NCBI RefSeq assembly: GCF_013184525.1
Contig: NZ_JAAOIZ010000006.1
Coordinates: 1 to 64,000, forward strand
DNA length: 64,000 bases
Source: Chryseobacterium sp. LAM-KRS1
Lineage (GTDB): Bacteria > Bacteroidota > Bacteroidia > Flavobacteriales > Weeksellaceae
Direction: 5' to 3'
The translations under genes were made by a program, and so were the position numbers. This document shows, in pieces, positions 60,775 to 64,000 of the stretch. Each line of letters begins with the position of its first letter. Position 1 is the stretch's first letter. A model generated the notes under the pieces. That model was not told the DNA's origin and did no database searches. It was given only the letters and a program-made list of their open reading frames with translations.

Positions 60775-63075
60775 TTAAGCAATCGAAACCCTTAGGGCTA
60801 ATAATCCTGTTATCCCCTGGAGGTCTTCAACCTTTAAAAACTCAACATCAGACTGAAGGATTTCTTTTTTCTGAAGCTTACTGATGTATTGCAGGTATTC
60901 TTTCTGGTTTTCCATTCCAAAGTAAACAATAGTTATTTTTCCCGGACAGGTAATTCTTTCGGTTGAATTTTTTATATGAGCCTTATCGATTCTTTTTTTG
61001 ATAATTTCATAATACGAATTGTAAGCACCATCTACATCGAAACGCTTTTCATCCATACGGAAGCGGATATCTATTTTTTCATTGTAAACGAAAATAAGTG
61101 AAGCGATATCCAATGGAATAGGAAGCTCTTCCTTAAAGGTTTTAATTTCCTGTTCCATTTTGCAGATCGTTTTCAGCTGCCAGTATCTTAATTGATGAAC
61201 CACCTTGGATGTGTAATGAAGATCCGGAGTGATACTTGGTCCGATGAATAAATTATGCTCTACACCATCTGATTTAAACCTTTCGTAGTAATGAGGAAAT
61301 ATGGCTTGCGCTTTGATCTGATTCTCATCAAGTATATCGGCAAGTTTCCTGTTGATCAGAGTAATTGAATCATCAAGGCTTTTTCTGCTGTTGTAAAATA
61401 GATCGGTTTGAGTGAAGACTTGGGAAAAATACTCTGAAATCATTGTTTTTACCTCCTTAGTGGACCTTACCTCTAATTTTGCTTGAAGATACGGATGAAT
61501 TTCATCCCTTAATAACCTTTGGAAGCGCTGTTCCGTATCGGCCTTGATCTCATTATTCAGTTCATTTTCAAAAATCTCCAAAGCCAGTAAATATTTCTCG
61601 GAATCTGAATTGACCAGAGTGAAAATATCATGAAGACAATCAATCTGCCTGTTAAGATCTTCCAACATAAGATTGAATCGTTTTTCGGAGGAAGAACGGA
61701 TATCAGAGAACCCAAACAGCGGCGTAAGATTTTTAAAAGAAATCTGCTTTAAGGTATAGATCTTCTTAGCTAACGAAGCATTAAAATACTTTTCTGCCTC
61801 ATTTCTGAACTTCCAGACCACACTGTTGTGGATGGACGTGTATTCCCGTTGAATGATTGCCTCAATCTGATAATTCTTTTCAAAACTGAATCTGTTCAGC
61901 GAAAAAAGAATCATATCACTGAAAAACTCCAGCTTTTTCAATTTTAAGCCATTCAGACTATTGGGAATAGGAGAGGTAAACTCCATAATGGCGAGTAATT
62001 CTCCATCTTTCATGATTGGAATTACCATGAAACTATTGATGTTGTTTTCCTTTAAGATGCTAAAGGAAGGCTGATCTTTTATTTCCTGCTCCATATTATT
62101 GACATTGGATATGACAATAGCCCTGGAGTTGTTATTTAAATTTTCAAAGGTGCTTTTCCGGGTCTCTTCATCAAAGGTATTGATCCAGAAATCAAGGATA
62201 TGATTCGTAAAAAGATTTTCGTAAATCGGAACCTTTTCCAGCCTCTGGTCTTTTTTGTTGAAAAGCATCAGCCCGAAGTTCAATTCCGCGACATCAAAAT
62301 AAGACTTAAATATCTCGATCAGGTTGTTATCCGGAGTAAGGTTTTCAGGATCAATCTGGATCATACTTGATTTAAGATCGGAAAGTGCAACTTCAGATGT
62401 ACAGTCGACCAGAGAAACAATGGTAAAACCTTTTAAGACCCATGATTTCGATGGGAAATGTTTTTTCCACAGCTTGTAATCATCCAGGTTTTCAAGAAGC
62501 ATGTCGATAACATCATCCGCCGGTATTTTAGCCTTTTCCGTAGGATAAATATCTGTGAAATCTGAATTTACTGTGATTTTATAATGCTTCATGATTCCCT
62601 GCTTATTGGGAATATCATAATACAATGGCATTGTACTTTTCACATCTCTCTTGAAATAACTTTGGAGGATAAGACAGCAGCAGAATACATAGAACTCATC
62701 ATCACTGATATTCCTAAGCTCAATTTCAAAATCCTTACCGGCATCTTTTAAAATATTCTTGAATCGTTCGGTATAATTGAATGTCGTTTTTGAAAGAGGA
62801 ATACTGGCGGCTTTTATCTCATTATTGGTTAAACCCGTTGGAAACAAGTCAGCCAATAAAAGCCTGATGAGGTCCTCGTGTTTTTCTAATAACGAAACAT
62901 CCTGGAAACCGTCTTTGAGTTCCTTGATTTTTTTTGTTTTCTCGATAAGGGATTCCGCATAATTCACCCGGTATTCTAATCGGTCATTGTACCGGATATG
63001 CTCAAGAACATCCAAATACTTTTTGAATGAAATGGATACTTGAAAAGGGGCGTCTTTTTTGTAAAGATGTAACAA
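60775..63075 (-). CDS. GAF-domain protein, unknown function
   Basis: A 766-residue soluble protein. A GAF-like domain can be traced at about 250-400 (LNFGLMLFNKKDQRLEKVPIY, SFMVIPIMKDGELLAIMEF). Long helical segments follow (about 440-560), then a C-terminal alpha/beta region (about 640-766) that ends GITGLLALRVSIA. There is no signal peptide, kinase, HTH or cyclase motif. The start codon appears to be TTG at 63075. The family seems typical of Flavobacteriia but its ligand and output are unknown. It is convergent with the HD-PycTM gene and lies downstream of nuoN. Confidence 0.75.
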   Translation of the reverse strand: MLHLYKKDAPFQVSISFKKYLDVLEHIRYNDRLEYRVNYAESLIEKTKKIKELKDGFQDVSLLEKHEDLIRLLLADLFPTGLTNNEIKAASIPLSKTTFNYTERFKNILKDAGKDFEIELRNISDDEFYVFCCCLILQSYFKRDVKSTMPLYYDIPNKQGIMKHYKITVNSDFTDIYPTEKAKIPADDVIDMLLENLDDYKLWKKHFPSKSWVLKGFTIVSLVDCTSEVALSDLKSSMIQIDPENLTPDNNLIEIFKSYFDVAELNFGLMLFNKKDQRLEKVPIYENLFTNHILDFWINTFDEETRKSTFENLNNNSRAIVISNVNNMEQEIKDQPSFSILKENNINSFMVIPIMKDGELLAIMEFTSPIPNSLNGLKLKKLEFFSDMILFSLNRFSFEKNYQIEAIIQREYTSIHNSVVWKFRNEAEKYFNASLAKKIYTLKQISFKNLTPLFGFSDIRSSSEKRFNLMLEDLNRQIDCLHDIFTLVNSDSEKYLLALEIFENELNNEIKADTEQRFQRLLRDEIHPYLQAKLEVRSTKEVKTMISEYFSQVFTQTDLFYNSRKSLDDSITLINRKLADILDENQIKAQAIFPHYYERFKSDGVEHNLFIGPSITPDLHYTSKVVHQLRYWQLKTICKMEQEIKTFKEELPIPLDIASLIFVYNEKIDIRFRMDEKRFDVDGAYNSYYEIIKKRIDKAHIKNSTERITCPGKITIVYFGMENQKEYLQYISKLQKKEILQSDVEFLKVEDLQGITGLLALRVSIA

Positions 63076-63104
63076 TGCTGAAAATTATAAAGTAAAGTTA
63101 TAAA

Positions 63105-63131
63105 AAAAGCACAACTTTATGTTGTGCTTTT
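63105..63131 (-). terminator. Terminator of the nuo operon
   Basis: AAAAGCACAAC pairs with GTTGTGCTTTT around TTTAT. On the minus strand it ends in a run of seven T residues just after the nuoN stop. Confidence 0.92.
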
Positions 63132-63149
63132 ATATTTTTATGATTTTGA

Positions 63150-64000
63150 TTACAGTCCAAATTGTTTTGCGAACAGGTCAGGGAATACTCCTAAAATGAT
63201 GATAGAAGCTATAATTACCACCGCTACAATATTGTACGTAATTGTTACTTTTTCTGAAGTTTTGAATGTTGTTTCTTTAAAGAAAAACATGGCTATGATT
63301 AATCTCAGGTAATAAGCAATTGAAACTGCAGAACCTAAAACGGCAACCAGCACTAAAAAGGCAGCTCCGTTCATTGCCTGGGAAAATAATGCAAATTTAC
63401 CCATAAAACCGGCTGTTAAAGGAACCCCAGCCATTGAAAGCATGGAGATTGCAGCTACGGTAGCCAAAAGAGGCTCTGATTTTGCCAATCCTTTAAATGC
63501 TCCAAAAGAAGTTTCTCTTTTCAATTTTTCTACCCATATCAGACACATAAATACTCCTACAGTAGATAATGAGTAAGCAAAAAGATAGAAAGCCAGATTA
63601 TAAGTAGAAAGATTCGTCATTCCAAAGAATACCAATCCGATATATCCTGCATGAGAAACAGAAGAATAAGCCAGCATTCTCTTCGCATTGGTCTGTGCAA
63701 GACCCATAACATTGGCCAGAAGCAAGGTTATGATAATGAATACTCCAAGTATATTAATCCATTCGTGGGTTACTCCTGCAAAACTTATATTCATTAATCT
63801 GAAGAATGCGAAAAATCCTGAAATTTTTACAACACTTGCCATGAAAGCTGTGATCAATGATGGAGAACCATAATATACATCAGGACTCCACATATGGAAC
63901 GGTGCTAATGCTACCTTAAATGCCAATGCACAAAGCATCAGGATCACCCCTAAGATGAACATTACATCTTTTGGGTGAGCAGCTCCGAAATCATGGATTT
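63150..64000 (-). CDS. nuoN: NADH-quinone oxidoreductase subunit N, C-terminal part
   Basis: At least 283 residues of a polytopic inner-membrane protein of respiratory complex I. FKVALAPFHMWSPDVYYGSP is the conserved proton-channel helix with the key Lys and Pro, followed by MLAYSSVSHAGYIGLVFFG and MAGVPLTAGFMGKFALFSQA. The frame stays open to the end of the window, so the N-terminal part lies outside. As the last nuo gene it is followed by a strong terminator. Confidence 0.94.
   Translation of the reverse strand, partial: IHDFGAAHPKDVMFILGVILMLCALAFKVALAPFHMWSPDVYYGSPSLITAFMASVVKISGFFAFFRLMNISFAGVTHEWINILGVFIIITLLLANVMGLAQTNAKRMLAYSSVSHAGYIGLVFFGMTNLSTYNLAFYLFAYSLSTVGVFMCLIWVEKLKRETSFGAFKGLAKSEPLLATVAAISMLSMAGVPLTAGFMGKFALFSQAMNGAAFLVLVAVLGSAVSIAYYLRLIIAMFFFKETTFKTSEKVTITYNIVAVVIIASIIILGVFPDLFAKQFGL

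Noticed and set aside
60775..63075. Pyrimidine cyclase partner for the PycTM protein
   Set aside because: None of the class III cyclase motifs are visible, and the gene is convergent rather than co-transcribed.

Overview
The window is AT-rich chromosomal DNA from a member of the Bacteroidota, class Flavobacteriia, most likely Chryseobacterium or a close relative in the Weeksellaceae. The evidence is: the promoter motif TANNTTTG (the Bacteroidota sigma factor -7 element) a short distance upstream of many genes; type IX secretion components (a PorV/PorQ-like barrel, a PorP/SprF protein, a T9SS sorting-domain cargo); families typical of this group (DUF3822, DUF5606, VF530, fasciclin with an ECF/RskA pair); and short intergenic gaps with clear intrinsic terminators. 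I see no prophage, insertion sequence, CRISPR array or tRNA. The window begins inside a 5S rRNA gene, so it lies just downstream of an rRNA operon, and ends inside nuoN.

Layout. 1-2.4 kb: 5S rRNA end, a 7-bp-periodic spacer, an acyl-CoA carboxylase subunit, then a 460-bp gap holding a likely small RNA (about 2108-2216). 2.4-5.2 kb: EamA transporter, PorV/PorQ-like barrel and a secreted protein. 5.2-7.5 kb: a fasciclin protein divergent from an ECF sigma / RskA-like anti-sigma pair, the same gene content as the mycobacterial SigK system. 7.5-16 kb: uvrC, a secreted protein, histidine ammonia-lyase, a DUF2059 protein, GNAT, a lipoprotein subtilase, a YgiD dioxygenase and YceI. 16-30 kb: a GC-richer dispersed repeat, DPP-IV peptidase, acyltransferase, flavin oxidoreductase, sbcCD, VF530, SlyD-like FKBP, YchJ-like protein, M3 peptidase and a DUF2807 lipoprotein. 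30-38 kb: KefC/KefF-like antiporter pair, the LemA-TPM-TPM operon, folA, a TPR-like membrane protein, and ddl-coaD-TRIC channel. 38-44 kb: PASTA protein, rluD-like, PorP/SprF, hemW, murI. 44-51 kb: nitroreductase/HxlR pair, the MPE-smr-DUF3822-rsmD operon, a beta-lactamase-family hydrolase, a retropepsin-like protease interrupted by TGA, and a T9SS cargo protein. 51-64 kb: sixA-like, ruvX-def-DUF5606, mazG and a lipoprotein, a 1238-residue phosphoesterase/beta-barrel fusion, an HD-PycTM protein, a GAF protein and nuoN.

Most genes are housekeeping or envelope functions in short operons, often closed by hairpins that serve convergent genes. The points that most deserve a second look are: (i) period-7 degenerate repeats at five intergenic sites, using different words at each; (ii) the candidate small RNA; (iii) an orphan HD-plus-PycTM protein whose start codon lies 26 bp from that of a divergently transcribed phosphoesterase / kinase-like / Omp85 fusion; (iv) the SigK-like locus, in which both regulators appear to start at TTG; and (v) an otherwise intact aspartic protease gene with one internal TGA. 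All functional calls come from reading motifs; no database search was run.
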